Part shown: positions 8,525-19,254 of the stretch, piece by piece | Position numbering within the stretch: position 1 is the first letter of the stretch | How the letters are laid out: the number at the start of each line of letters is the position of its first letter | Assembly: GCF_007000325.2 (NCBI RefSeq) | Contig: NZ_CP117267.1 | Coordinates: forward strand, 930,001-994,000 | Source: Rhizobium rhododendri | Lineage (GTDB): Bacteria; Pseudomonadota; Alphaproteobacteria; Rhizobiales; Rhizobiaceae | Length of the DNA stretch: 64,000 nucleotides | Direction of reading: 5' to 3' | Notes under the pieces: model-generated | Database searches by the model: none | Told to the model about the DNA's origin: nothing | Seen by the model: the letters and a program-made list of their open reading frames with translations, nothing else | Program-made: the position numbers and the translations under genes

Positions 8525-9769
8525 TCACCAGCGCAAATCCAGCCGCTCCAGCCCATGGAAATGGTAGACGTCCTTGACCACCGGCGTCTTTGCCAGCCGC
8601 AATCCCGGCAGCCGCTCGAACAGGATCGGCAGTGCGATATTGAGCTCGAGGCGGGCAAGCGGTGCACCGATGCAAAAATGGATACCGGCGCCGAAGGAGA
8701 GGTTGGGCGCTTCGCGGCGGTCGGGCTTGAATGTCAGCGGGTCGGAGAACTTTTTCGGGTCAAGGTTGGCGGCAGCAAGGATCATCGCCACCTTGTCGCC
8801 GCGCTGGAAGGTGACGCCATCGATTTCGGCAGTCTCCAGTGCCCAGCGCTGGAAGATGTGCACCGGCGCGCAGAGTCTGAGTGTTTCCTCGACGGTGCGC
8901 TCGGTCGCGGCTTCGTCGGCAAACAGCGTCTCCGGGGGCAGCCCGCATTCGAGGATCACACGAACCGAATTGCCGATCTGATGGACGGTTGCCTCGTGGC
9001 CGGCGTTGAGGAGCACAATCGTCGTCGACACCAGTTCCTCGTCGGTGAGATACTGGCCCTTGTGCTCCGTGGTGATCATGTGGCTCAGCAGGTCGTCGCG
9101 GGGCTCGGCGCGCCGCTCCCGGATCACCGATCTGACATAGTCGGCAAATTCCTTTGCGGCCGTGTCTGCGGCATCTTCGTCTGCACGCGTCCTGCCAAAC
9201 ATGTACATGCGCACATAGGCATGCGACCATTTCAGCAGCTGCGGCCCCATCTCGTCGGGAATGCCGATCATCCGGGCGATCATCGTCACCGGAATGATGT
9301 CGGCAAAGGCCGTGAGCAGCTCTACTTCGCCGTTTCCCGCAAAATTGTCTATCAGCCCGTTTGCCAGTTCTGCAATTTCCGGCTTCATCTTCTCGACGTG
9401 GCGCGACACGAAGGCCCGATTGATCAGCGTCCGCAGTCGCGTGTGCTCCGGGGGCTCTATCTCCAGCAGCGAATGCAGCTCGGCGGCGTCGAAGTTGCGC
9501 AGATGGGGCAGCGGTTCGGCGAGACCGATCTCGGCACGGCTCGCGACGTGCAGGATCTGGCGGCCGAAGCGACGATCCCGCAAAAGAGCGTTCACGTGAT
9601 CGTAGCCAGTGACCGTCCAGAGCTTCTGCTCCTCCCAATAGAAGGTCGGACACTGCTCGTGCAGCGCCGCATAGACGGCGTTCGGATTGCTATAGAATGC
9701 GGGATCTTTGCCATCGAGAGAAACGTGGCGGGTAGCAGGATCGATACGGAGCATGGGAGGGATCATCAT
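8525..9769 (-). CDS. Cytochrome P450
   Basis: A 414-residue soluble bacterial P450 of typical length. The I-helix oxygen-activation motif is AGHEAT near residue 245, the K-helix ExxR is ETLR near 284, and the heme loop is FGAGIHFCIGAPLARLE with proximal ligand Cys366. It has no TM anchor, so it is cytoplasmic and needs separate ferredoxin partners; none is encoded nearby. The substrate cannot be told; the pattern resembles the CYP107/CYP109-type soluble group. The start is ambiguous among three ATGs within 5 codons (9769, 9766, 9754), and none has a clear ribosome site. Confidence 0.92.
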   Translation of the reverse strand: MMIPPMLRIDPATRHVSLDGKDPAFYSNPNAVYAALHEQCPTFYWEEQKLWTVTGYDHVNALLRDRRFGRQILHVASRAEIGLAEPLPHLRNFDAAELHSLLEIEPPEHTRLRTLINRAFVSRHVEKMKPEIAELANGLIDNFAGNGEVELLTAFADIIPVTMIARMIGIPDEMGPQLLKWSHAYVRMYMFGRTRADEDAADTAAKEFADYVRSVIRERRAEPRDDLLSHMITTEHKGQYLTDEELVSTTIVLLNAGHEATVHQIGNSVRVILECGLPPETLFADEAATERTVEETLRLCAPVHIFQRWALETAEIDGVTFQRGDKVAMILAAANLDPKKFSDPLTFKPDRREAPNLSFGAGIHFCIGAPLARLELNIALPILFERLPGLRLAKTPVVKDVYHFHGLERLDLRW

Positions 9770-9826
9770 GATACTGGCATTAGCCCAAACCGGCGTGCAC
9801 GGGAAGCGCGTCGGCGCCCCTTTATC

Positions 9827-11080
9827 CTAGTTTCGCGCCAGTGTGCCGATCCGTTGCAGCGCCTGGATCTGGTCGTCGACCGTAGGCACCAGTTCGCCGG
9901 CTTCCTGTTCGCTGGACGCGCTAATTGCGCTTTCGGTGGCAGCCTCGCTGAAGACCACGGTGCAATTGCGTCCCGCTCGCTTGGCGGCGTAAAGCGCCCG
10001 GTCCGCAGCCCCGGTGAGCTTGTCCCAGTCTGCGGCCTCGGCAGTCGCGAGTGCCACGCCGACGCTGACGCTGGCATTGACGGCAGCTCCCTCGATCTGC
10101 AAAGGCACCCTGCAAAATTCGCTGCGGATCGTTTCCGCCACCGCTTCGGCCTCCGTCTGGTCTGTCACGGTGATGAAAGCCATGAATTCCTCGCCGCCCA
10201 TGCGACCGAGGGCGCCGCCGCGCGGAAGGCACTTTCGAGTGATGGTGACGAATTCGCACAGCACCTGGTCGCCGGTTTGGTGGCCATAGCGGTCGTTGAT
10301 GCTCTTGAAGTGATCGAGATCGAACAGCAGGGCGGCAATCCGCCGAGACGGCGACGTCGTCTCGAGTCGGAGCAGCCCGAAGAATTCCAGCAGCCCGCGC
10401 CGGTTGAAGGCCGAGGTCAGCGAATCGTTCAGCGACAATGCGCGCCAGCGTCGCTGCGACCGCTGGACCAGCACATGGCCGGTCAGCACGACAGCGATCG
10501 TGATCAGCAATGCGTTCACCACTACCGTAACTGTGCGGTAGGTGACGGCCGTCTCTGGCGAGGGCCGGAAAACGACTGCCGAGAGTGCAATGACGAAGCA
10601 CAGGGAGGCGAGCGTCATCAGCACGAAAGCCAGCGGCATGCGGGCCGCCTCGGGGCGGCTGGTCGCCGGACGGACGGCCGCGGCAAGGAGAGTTGCGCTG
10701 GCAGCGCTTGCCAGCAGGAAAAGGACAACGCGGTTGGCGAGATCGTCATGCACCCAGGGAAGACTGATGCCGATCAGCCATATGGCCGGCGGCAGCAACG
10801 CGGTCCATTCCGGCCGGCGCTTGTCGAACAGGCTGAAGCCGGCGATCCAGGCGCTCTGGCCGAGGAAGGTGAGTACGTTGCCGAGATCGATTGTGAGAAC
10901 ATTGGGCATCACGCCCTGCAGGCTGATCAGCGCGTAGCCGACTGCGCGCAGGGCGAAGCCGATGGACCAGAGCAGGTAGAAGGACGATCTGCGGTCGCTG
11001 CGCCAGGCGAAAAACAAGACTACGGCAAGCGTCGTCGCTTCCGAACACCAGATCGTCAATCCCGTCGTGATATTGAACAC
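9827..11080 (-). CDS. Membrane-bound diguanylate cyclase (GGEEF)
   Basis: About 417 residues. The N-terminal half has roughly six TM segments (from TIWCSEATTLAVVLFFAW through VVNALLITIAVVLTGHVLV), then a short linker and a GGDEF domain. The active loop is GGEEF, preceded by DLDHFKSINDRYGHQTGD (metal/GTP site). The inhibitory RxxD site is missing: the position reads PRGG. It should therefore make cyclic di-GMP without I-site feedback. The start is uncertain: GTG 11080 gives MFNITTGL right before the first TM with GGAG upstream; a TTG at 11119 would add 13 residues. No effector or EAL gene lies next to it. Confidence 0.85.
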   Translation of the reverse strand: MFNITTGLTIWCSEATTLAVVLFFAWRSDRRSSFYLLWSIGFALRAVGYALISLQGVMPNVLTIDLGNVLTFLGQSAWIAGFSLFDKRRPEWTALLPPAIWLIGISLPWVHDDLANRVVLFLLASAASATLLAAAVRPATSRPEAARMPLAFVLMTLASLCFVIALSAVVFRPSPETAVTYRTVTVVVNALLITIAVVLTGHVLVQRSQRRWRALSLNDSLTSAFNRRGLLEFFGLLRLETTSPSRRIAALLFDLDHFKSINDRYGHQTGDQVLCEFVTITRKCLPRGGALGRMGGEEFMAFITVTDQTEAEAVAETIRSEFCRVPLQIEGAAVNASVSVGVALATAEAADWDKLTGAADRALYAAKRAGRNCTVVFSEAATESAISASSEQEAGELVPTVDDQIQALQRIGTLARN

Positions 11081-11456
11081 AGGCTGCGCAACTCCATCTC
11101 GCGCAGTACCATGCCGCAAGAAACTGGCCAGCCGGTTAACGCGGACCGCAAATTACGCCCATCGGTCGTGGAATCGCGGCACGGTTGCGTCAATACGGAG
11201 GCCTGGGATCGAACATTCATCGTTTCTTCACTCTGCCACGTCGAAAAGCTGTGGGCGGCCTCTGGCGTAACGCCGCCTTAATAGCCATCTGTGACAAACA
11301 GCCGTAACTGCAGCCTGAACTTCATTCGCATCCGCTTCTTGACGTTATCCTCTGGCGCGTCTTGAAGTACAGGGCGGTGACACTCTATGTAGGGGTGACG
11401 ATTTTATTCGATTCCCGGTATTTCGCCGCCGGGTGCAAGTTTGACAGAGGACGCAC
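11081..11456. other. Intergenic region upstream of clpP
   Basis: About 375 bp between the divergent cyclase gene and clpP. The clpP-proximal end holds a candidate promoter (11362-11391) and the ribosome site AGAGGA just before ATG 11457. The rest shows no gene or obvious repeat. Confidence 0.5.
11362..11391 (+). promoter_or_regulatory. Candidate clpP promoter
   Basis: TTGAAG (11362-11367), an 18-bp spacer, then TATGTA (11386-11391), about 65 bp before the clpP start. The preceding C gives CTTGAA, which also resembles a heat-shock sigma-32 -35 box. The box type is not resolved from sequence. Confidence 0.35.
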
Positions 11457-12089
11457 ATGAGAAATCCAGTCGATACCGCAATGGCTCTGGTCCCCATGGT
11501 TGTGGAGCAGACCAATCGGGGCGAACGGTCCTACGACATTTATTCGCGCCTTCTGAAAGAGCGCATCATCTTCATGACGGGTCAGGTCGAAGATCATATG
11601 GCGACGCTTGTCTGCGCGCAGCTGTTGTTCCTCGAGGCTGAGAACCCGAAGAAGGAGATTGCGATCTATATCAATTCTCCGGGCGGCGTCGTGACTGCCG
11701 GCATGGCAATCTATGACACCATGCAGTTCATCAAGCCGGCCGTATCGACCCTGTGCATCGGTCAGGCGGCATCGATGGGCTCGCTGCTGCTGGCGGCAGG
11801 GCATAAGGACATGCGCTTCACCACGCCGAATTCCCGCATCATGGTTCACCAGCCCTCCGGCGGTTTCCAAGGGCAGGCATCGGACATCGAGCGCCACGCC
11901 CGCGACATCATCAAGATGAAGCGCCGCCTGAACGAGATCTATGAAAAGCATTGCGGCCGCACCTATGAGGAAGTCGAGCAGACACTCGATCGCGACCACT
12001 TCATGACCGCCGAAGAGGCAAAGGACTGGGGTCTGGTCGACAAAGTCCTGACGTCGCGCGCCGAAATGGAATCAGACGCCGAAGCGTGA
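11457..12089 (+). CDS. clpP: ATP-dependent Clp protease proteolytic subunit
   Basis: A 210-residue serine protease subunit (E. coli ClpP 207). The catalytic triad is visible: Ser106 in GQAASMGS, His131 in MVHQPSGG, Asp180 in [15 protein letters not shown], all shifted by +9 from E. coli. INSPGG (oxyanion strand) precedes it. Fourteen copies form the barrel that degrades substrates fed by ClpX or ClpA. ATG 11457 has AGAGGA upstream. clpX follows 300 bp downstream on the same strand, with lon after it, a protease cluster conserved in alphaproteobacteria. Confidence 0.97.
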   Translation: MRNPVDTAMALVPMVVEQTNRGERSYDIYSRLLKERIIFMTGQVEDHMATLVCAQLLFLEAENPKKEIAIYINSPGGVVTAGMAIYDTMQFIKPAVSTLCIGQAASMGSLLLAAGHKDMRFTTPNSRIMVHQPSGGFQGQASDIERHARDIIKMKRRLNEIYEKHCGRTYEEVEQTLDRDHFMTAEEAKDWGLVDKVLTSRAEMESDAEA

Positions 12090-12392
12090 TTATTCGCGGG
12101 GCGGTGTCTTCTAAGCCACAGTTCTATCCCATTTGTGATCAACGAGGGGGTTTCAACTGCGGTAGAAGAAGCTAATAGTAGGCTTTAACGCTATGTTTTG
12201 ATTTTATGACATAGCGTTCGGATTCGACGGGGAATTCGTTGCCGCCGTGGCCCGTGCAGTGTGCGGACCACGTTCAGTACCCCTAGGAGCGCCTGAACCG
12301 GCTAAGCTCCAGTCCATGGAGTGGCGCAGGCGAGCGCAGAGAGTGGACCGCCATTTCGATTTGGAAATGCGGCGTGCTGGAAGGAAAGTGAT
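12090..12392. other. clpP-clpX intergenic region with a 10-bp inverted repeat
   Basis: About 300 bp without a gene. It contains a perfect inverted repeat, AACGCTATGT (12187-12196) and ACATAGCGTT (12209-12218), with a 12-nt A+T-rich loop and no T-run, so it is more likely an operator or mRNA structure than a terminator. clpX has its own strong ribosome site (GGAAGGAAAG) before ATG 12393. In-frame codons from 12321 to 12392 are not part of ClpX. Confidence 0.6.
12187..12218. repeat. Perfect 10-bp inverted repeat upstream of clpX
   Basis: Arms AACGCTATGT and ACATAGCGTT, loop 12 nt. Symmetric on both strands and not followed by a T-run. Possible regulator-binding dyad or 5'-UTR stem for clpX. 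Confidence 0.7.
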
Positions 12393-13670
12393 ATGAGCAA
12401 AGTCAGCGGCAGCAACGGCGGTGACTCCAAGAACACCCTGTATTGTTCTTTCTGCGGCAAGAGCCAGCACGAAGTCCGGAAGCTTATCGCCGGACCGACG
12501 GTCTTCATCTGCGATGAATGCGTCGAGTTGTGCATGGACATCATCCGCGAGGAAAACAAATCCTCGATGGTCAAGTCCCGCGACGGCGTTCCCACGCCCC
12601 AGGACATCATAAAGGTCCTCGACGAATACGTGATTGGCCAGCGCCAGGCAAAGAAGATCCTCTCTGTCGCCGTCCACAACCACTACAAGCGGCTGGCGCA
12701 TTCTTCGAAGAATGGCGACATCGAATTGGCAAAGTCGAACATCCTGCTCGTTGGCCCGACGGGTTGCGGCAAGACTTACCTTGCCCAGACGCTCGCCCGG
12801 ATCATCGACGTGCCCTTCACCATGGCTGATGCCACGACGCTGACGGAAGCCGGCTATGTCGGTGAAGACGTCGAGAACATCATCCTGAAGCTTCTGCAGG
12901 CTGCCGACTACAACGTCGAGCGCGCCCAGCGCGGCATCGTGTATATCGACGAAGTCGACAAGATCTCGCGCAAGTCCGACAACCCGTCGATCACCCGCGA
13001 TGTATCGGGCGAGGGCGTGCAGCAGGCACTGCTGAAGATCATGGAAGGCACTGTCGCTTCCGTGCCTCCCCAGGGCGGTCGCAAGCATCCCCAGCAGGAG
13101 TTCTTGCAGGTCGACACGACCAATATCCTGTTCATCTGCGGCGGTGCGTTTGCCGGTCTCGACAAGATCATCTCTGCGCGTGGCGAGAAGACCTCTATCG
13201 GCTTCGGCGCTTCGGTCAAGTCGCAGGACGATCGCCGCGTCGGTGAAGTGCTCCGCGAACTCGAGCCGGAAGACCTGGTCAAGTTCGGCCTGATCCCGGA
13301 ATTCATCGGCCGCCTGCCTGTCTTGGCGACGTTGGAAGACCTGGACGCCGATGCGCTGATCCAGATCCTGTCCGAGCCCAAGAACGCGCTGGTGAAGCAG
13401 TATCAGCGGCTGTTCGAGATGGAAGACGTGGAACTCAACTTCCACGAGGACGCTCTTCGCGAAATCGCCCGCCGGGCAATCACGCGAAAGACCGGCGCTC
13501 GTGGCCTGCGGTCGATCATGGAGAAGATCCTTCTCGACACGATGTTCGATCTGCCGGCACTCGAAGGTGTTCGCGAAGTTGTGATTTCAGACGAAGTCGT
13601 GCGCGGCTCCGCCCGGCCGTTGTACATCTATGCTGATCGTCCCGATGAGAAGGCCAATGTGTCGGCCTGA
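12393..13670 (+). CDS. clpX: ATP-dependent Clp protease ATP-binding subunit ClpX
   Basis: A 425-residue AAA+ unfoldase (E. coli 424). The N-terminal zinc-binding domain has Cys18, Cys21, Cys40 and Cys43 (YCSFCGK, ICDECVE). Walker A is GPTGCGKT near residue 124, Walker B is VYIDEVDKI near 187, and the ClpP-binding IGF loop is [11 protein letters not shown]. In alphaproteobacteria ClpXP degrades cell-cycle regulators such as CtrA, a process for which DivK/PleD-type signalling (end of this window) matters. A strong Shine-Dalgarno GGAAGGAAAG supports start 12393. Terminator at 13698-13730. Confidence 0.98.
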   Translation: MSKVSGSNGGDSKNTLYCSFCGKSQHEVRKLIAGPTVFICDECVELCMDIIREENKSSMVKSRDGVPTPQDIIKVLDEYVIGQRQAKKILSVAVHNHYKRLAHSSKNGDIELAKSNILLVGPTGCGKTYLAQTLARIIDVPFTMADATTLTEAGYVGEDVENIILKLLQAADYNVERAQRGIVYIDEVDKISRKSDNPSITRDVSGEGVQQALLKIMEGTVASVPPQGGRKHPQQEFLQVDTTNILFICGGAFAGLDKIISARGEKTSIGFGASVKSQDDRRVGEVLRELEPEDLVKFGLIPEFIGRLPVLATLEDLDADALIQILSEPKNALVKQYQRLFEMEDVELNFHEDALREIARRAITRKTGARGLRSIMEKILLDTMFDLPALEGVREVVISDEVVRGSARPLYIYADRPDEKANVSA

Positions 13671-13697
13671 TGTCTGACGCAATAGTGCAGCAATCTT

Positions 13698-13730
13698 AAG
13701 GGGCTCGTCGGTGACGGGCCCCTTTCTGTT
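13698..13730 (+). terminator. Rho-independent terminator of clpX
   Basis: AAGGGGC pairs with GCCCCTT, with an inner CGTC/GACG stem (one mismatch between them), followed by TTTCTGTTT. Confidence 0.8.
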
Positions 13731-13972
13731 TGAAATACCATGCAGTTTGCTGTTAGACTTTCGAATATGGTGGTCACTGATCCGGCGTAGTCGTTGCACT
13801 TGAGATCACCGGCGGCCATGATGGCGTGATTCTTCGAGCGTTCTCGCATCAGCCATTCCGTTCCGTACCGGTGGACATGGCAGGGAGGCGAGGCGCCGGA
13901 CGAGCCCGATTTGTTTTGCGTTGATCGTTGTAATAAGCCTGTCACATCTGCCACGGCCGGCAGGCGGCATGG

Positions 13973-14001
13973 CTTGAAATTGCCAAGGTGAAACTCCACT
14001 T
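13973..14001 (+). promoter_or_regulatory. Candidate sigma-32 (heat-shock) promoter of lon
   Basis: CTTGAAA (13973-13979), a 14-bp spacer, then CTCCACTT (13994-14001). The -35 is a perfect match to the RpoH consensus and the -10 a partial match to CCCATnT. It sits about 80 bp before lon, a classic heat-shock gene. Confidence 0.5.
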
Positions 14002-14080
14002 CTACATCAAGTGAGAGAGGCCGGCGCACTGAATACTGCCGGCGCTTATCCCGGAAACGGGACGATGGAAAGGAATTGAA

Positions 14081-16501
<2,421 letters not shown>

Positions 16502-16545
16502 TGTTGGCTTTTGCCATACTTGTGCCGAATTGACATAATTCACCA

Positions 16546-16576
16546 AAAAGGCCGGCTTAATCGCCGGCCTTTTCTG
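16546..16576 (+). terminator. Rho-independent terminator of lon
   Basis: AAAAGGCCGGC (16546-16556) pairs perfectly with GCCGGCCTTTT (16563-16573) around ttaatc. The A-run/T-run symmetry would also work on the minus strand. Confidence 0.9.
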
Positions 16577-16627
16577 TGAAAACAACGCAGGAATGCTTGC
16601 TTTTCCTTGCTTTGCAGGGCTTTTGGG

Positions 16628-16655
16628 TTGCGACGGGCCAGAGCTTACGTATTCT
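16628..16655 (+). promoter_or_regulatory. Candidate hupB promoter
   Basis: TTGCGA (16628-16633), a 16-bp spacer, TATTCT (16650-16655), about 50 bp before the hupB start. Confidence 0.4.
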
Positions 16656-16707
16656 GCGCCCGGCTTAAACGATTGAGTCGTTTCATACCGAAGAAAGGGT
16701 TGGAAAC

Positions 16708-16983
16708 ATGAACAAGAATGAACTCGTGTCTGCTGTGTCCGAGAAAGCCGGCATCACCAAGGCTGATGCAGCATCCGCTGTTGACGCTGTTTTTGAGGTT
16801 GTGCAGGGCGCACTGAAGAGCGGTGGCGACGTTCGTCTCGCCGGTTTCGGTAGCTTCACCGTTTCTCACCGTGCAGCGTCCAAGGGTCGTAACCCGTCGA
16901 CCGGCGCTGAAGTCGACATTCCGGCTCGCAACGTGCCGAAGTTCACGCCCGGCAAGGGCCTGAAGGAATCCGTTAACAGCTGA
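16708..16983 (+). CDS. hupB: Nucleoid-associated protein HU
   Basis: A 91-residue HU-family protein: MNKNELVSAVSEKAGITKAD, then GDVRLAGFGSFTVSHRAASKGRNP with the DNA-binding beta-arm, ending VPKFTPGKGLKESVN. It has the length and pattern of HU rather than IHF. It binds and bends DNA non-specifically as a dimer. It lies directly after lon with its own promoter and terminator, the same lon-hupB neighbourhood as in many proteobacteria. Ribosome site AAAGGGTTGG. Confidence 0.97.
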   Translation: MNKNELVSAVSEKAGITKADAASAVDAVFEVVQGALKSGGDVRLAGFGSFTVSHRAASKGRNPSTGAEVDIPARNVPKFTPGKGLKESVNS

Positions 16984-17035
16984 TTTCGCTTTGCCGGCCG
17001 GATCATGGCGATCCATGCTGGCGGCGCTTGTAAAG

Positions 17036-17064
17036 AGGGTCCGGTTTTTGCCGGACCCTTTTTC
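17036..17064 (+). terminator. Rho-independent terminator of hupB
   Basis: AGGGTCCGG (17036-17044) pairs with CCGGACCCT, loop tttttg, then TTTTT. It sits 3 bp from the stop of the convergent aldo/keto reductase gene and may serve both. Confidence 0.9.
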
Positions 17065-17066
17065 GT

Positions 17067-18053
17067 TTACCAGCGCTGATGCACGTGCGGTGCGACGAGC
17101 CTGTCGTAGACGTCGCGCGTGGCCGCCATGACGTCGGCCGATAGCGGCGCCAGATCGGCTGCGGCGGCATTTGCCTTCGCCTGCTCGCCGTTTCTAGCGC
17201 CCGGAATGACCACCGTCACGGCGTCGCTCATGAGGATCCAGCGCAGCGCGAAGGCCGCCATGGTCGTTCCCTCCGGCACCAGCTTGCGGACCTCCTCGAC
17301 AGCCTGCAGCCCGACTTCGAACGGCACGCCGGCAAAGGTCTCGCCGACATCGAAGGCCTCGCCGTTGCGGTTGAACTTGCGGTGGTCGTCGTCAGCGAAT
17401 GCGGTGGCGGAGTTGATCTTGCCGGAGAGCAGGCCGCTTGCCAGCGGCACGCGGGCGATGACGGCAACATTCTTGCGTCGTGCCTCTGCGAAAAACAGGT
17501 CGGACGGCCGCTGGCGGAAAATATTGTAGATGATCTGGATGCTGACGACGCCCGGGAATTCGATCGCCTTCAGGGCTTCTTCGACCTTTTCGACGCTGAC
17601 GCCATATCCCTTGATCTTGCCCGCCGTCTGCATGGCGCCGAGGGCCTCGAAGACCTCAGGCCGATATAGGACTTCCGTCGGCGGGCAATGCAGTTGCACC
17701 AGATCGAGGCTGTCGACGCCAAGGTTGTTCAAGCTCCGGTCGACAAAGGCCTCGATGTTGGCCTTGGTGTAGCCGTCCGCAACATGCGGATCGAGCCGCC
17801 GGCCGGCCTTGGTAGCGACCATCGGCCGCTCGCCGCTACGCGTCTTCAGCACTTCGGCGATGATTTTTTCCGAGCGGCCGTCGCCATAGACGTCAGCAGT
17901 ATCGATGAAGGTCATGCCGGCATCGAGCGCTGCGTTCAATGCGGCCCGCCCATCGGCCTCGCTGACGTCGCCCCAGGCGCCGCCGATCTGCCAGGCGCCG
18001 AAACCGACGTCGCTGACGATGAATGGTGTGCGGCCGAATGCGTGATATCTCAT
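17067..18053 (-). CDS. Aldo/keto reductase
   Basis: A 328-residue NADPH-dependent TIM-barrel oxidoreductase. Start 18053 (MRYHAFGRTPFIVSDVGFGA) has a perfect GGAGGA 7 bp upstream; 61 upstream in-frame codons are not part of it. Catalytic residues of the family are visible: Asp and Tyr in FIDTADVYGDGRSEKI, Lys in MVATKAGRR, and the HC motif in LVQLHCPP. The nucleotide-binding end is VVIPGARNGEQ. The substrate is unknown. It is divergent from the mutarotase-like gene. Confidence 0.93.
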   Translation of the reverse strand: MRYHAFGRTPFIVSDVGFGAWQIGGAWGDVSEADGRAALNAALDAGMTFIDTADVYGDGRSEKIIAEVLKTRSGERPMVATKAGRRLDPHVADGYTKANIEAFVDRSLNNLGVDSLDLVQLHCPPTEVLYRPEVFEALGAMQTAGKIKGYGVSVEKVEEALKAIEFPGVVSIQIIYNIFRQRPSDLFFAEARRKNVAVIARVPLASGLLSGKINSATAFADDDHRKFNRNGEAFDVGETFAGVPFEVGLQAVEEVRKLVPEGTTMAAFALRWILMSDAVTVVIPGARNGEQAKANAAAADLAPLSADVMAATRDVYDRLVAPHVHQRW

Positions 18054-18263
18054 GGTATTCCTCCTCCAGTGGGGTGGGTGTCGGCGTAGCAGGCGGCTCG
18101 GTTTGCAGCAAGCGCACCTCGTGTACGACCGGGACGCAGATAGAGGCGGGCTGCAGCGCGGCAACCAACGTCGTGGTCGGCGCCGGTAAATTCGTCTCCT
18201 CGCTGGAAATCCCGAGGCCGCCCCGGTAAGCTCCATCTCGACTCGAAGTCATGAGGATCCGCC

Positions 18264-19133
18264 ATGCCGACGCCCATTCGCCTCTCCAACGAATTCCTCA
18301 CAGTCGACATTTCGTCTCTCGGCGCTGAAATGCAGGCGCTGACATCAGCCGATGGGCGTTCCTATCTCTGGAATGGCGATGCCGCGTTCTGGACCGGCCG
18401 CTCGCCGATCCTGTTTCCGATCGTCGGCAGGGCTCCTGACGACCAGCTGACGATCGATGGCAAGACCTATCCCATGGGGCAGCACGGCTTTGCCCGGCGC
18501 AGCGAGTTTGTCCTCGCAGCATCGACCGCGACCATGAGCCGGCACGAACTTGCAGCCTCGGCAGAAACGCGAGCGGTCTACCCCTTTGAATTCCGGCTCG
18601 CCGTCGAGCATCGGATCGCGGGGCGGGCGGTGACGGTTGCTGCCGAAGTCAGCAATCTCGGCAACACGCCGATGCCGTTCGGCCTCGGCTTCCACTCGGC
18701 CTTCGTCTGGCCGCTGCCGGGATGCGAAGGAAAGCCACACGGTGTCACCCTCGATAACGGCGCCGAACCGCCGCTGGTGAGGCTCCAGGGCGGTCTCGTG
18801 AAGCCCGGCACCCTTCCATCGCCGTTCAAGGCCGGCCACCTGCAGCTCGAACATGCAATGTTCGATGCGGATGCGATGATCTTTCCGGAGGGCGCAGGGC
18901 AGGGGCTCACCTATGGCGCGGAAGGCGGGCCACATCTTCGTTTCGCGTTCGAAAATCTCCCGAACCTCGCGCTGTGGTCCAAACCCGGTGCCCCGTTTCT
19001 GTGCGTCGAACCCTGGCATGGCACGGCAGCGAAGATCGATGGCTCGAAGGAACTGGCCGACAGGCCATACTCCGAGATCCTCGCTCCTGCGGCAACCGCA
19101 CGCTTTTCGTTCACGGTCGAAATCCCGGCATAG
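18264..19133 (+). CDS. Aldose 1-epimerase family protein (LacX-like)
   Basis: A 289-residue galactose-mutarotase-fold protein. Landmarks are ISSLGAEMQALTSADGRSYLWNGD near the N-terminus, PILFPIVGRAPDDQ, the conserved His in GQHGFARRSEF (near 75), and the second His plus acidic residues in FGLGFHSAFVWPL and FLCVEPWHGTA. The pattern fits the LacX/YeaD-like branch. It interconverts sugar anomers in the cytoplasm; the substrate is not evident. GAGGAT precedes ATG 18264. It has no sugar transporter or kinase neighbours. Confidence 0.85.
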   Translation: MPTPIRLSNEFLTVDISSLGAEMQALTSADGRSYLWNGDAAFWTGRSPILFPIVGRAPDDQLTIDGKTYPMGQHGFARRSEFVLAASTATMSRHELAASAETRAVYPFEFRLAVEHRIAGRAVTVAAEVSNLGNTPMPFGLGFHSAFVWPLPGCEGKPHGVTLDNGAEPPLVRLQGGLVKPGTLPSPFKAGHLQLEHAMFDADAMIFPEGAGQGLTYGAEGGPHLRFAFENLPNLALWSKPGAPFLCVEPWHGTAAKIDGSKELADRPYSEILAPAATARFSFTVEIPA

Positions 19134-19254
19134 GCAGCGTGCTGGCGGCAAGCCGTTAATGCTGGATAACCCCGGGACGAGCGACCCGTCGCCATAGCAT
19201 TCGCTGCCGAAGACGCTTAAAAAAGGCGCTCGACGCCTTTGCTGTCTGGAGCGC

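Larger units (their letters stand above)
13671..14080. other. clpX-lon intergenic region
   Basis: About 410 bp holding the clpX terminator (13698-13730) and a sigma-32-like lon promoter (13973-14001). The stretch 13740-13960 shows no gene. Long minus-strand frames here are the antisense shadow of lon and have no family resemblance. Confidence 0.5.

Noticed and set aside
8555..11281. A 908-codon plus-strand open frame
   Set aside because: It lies antisense to the P450 and diguanylate cyclase genes, whose motifs are unambiguous. The translated sequence is His/Arg/Gly-rich with no domain, as expected for an antisense shadow in high-GC DNA.
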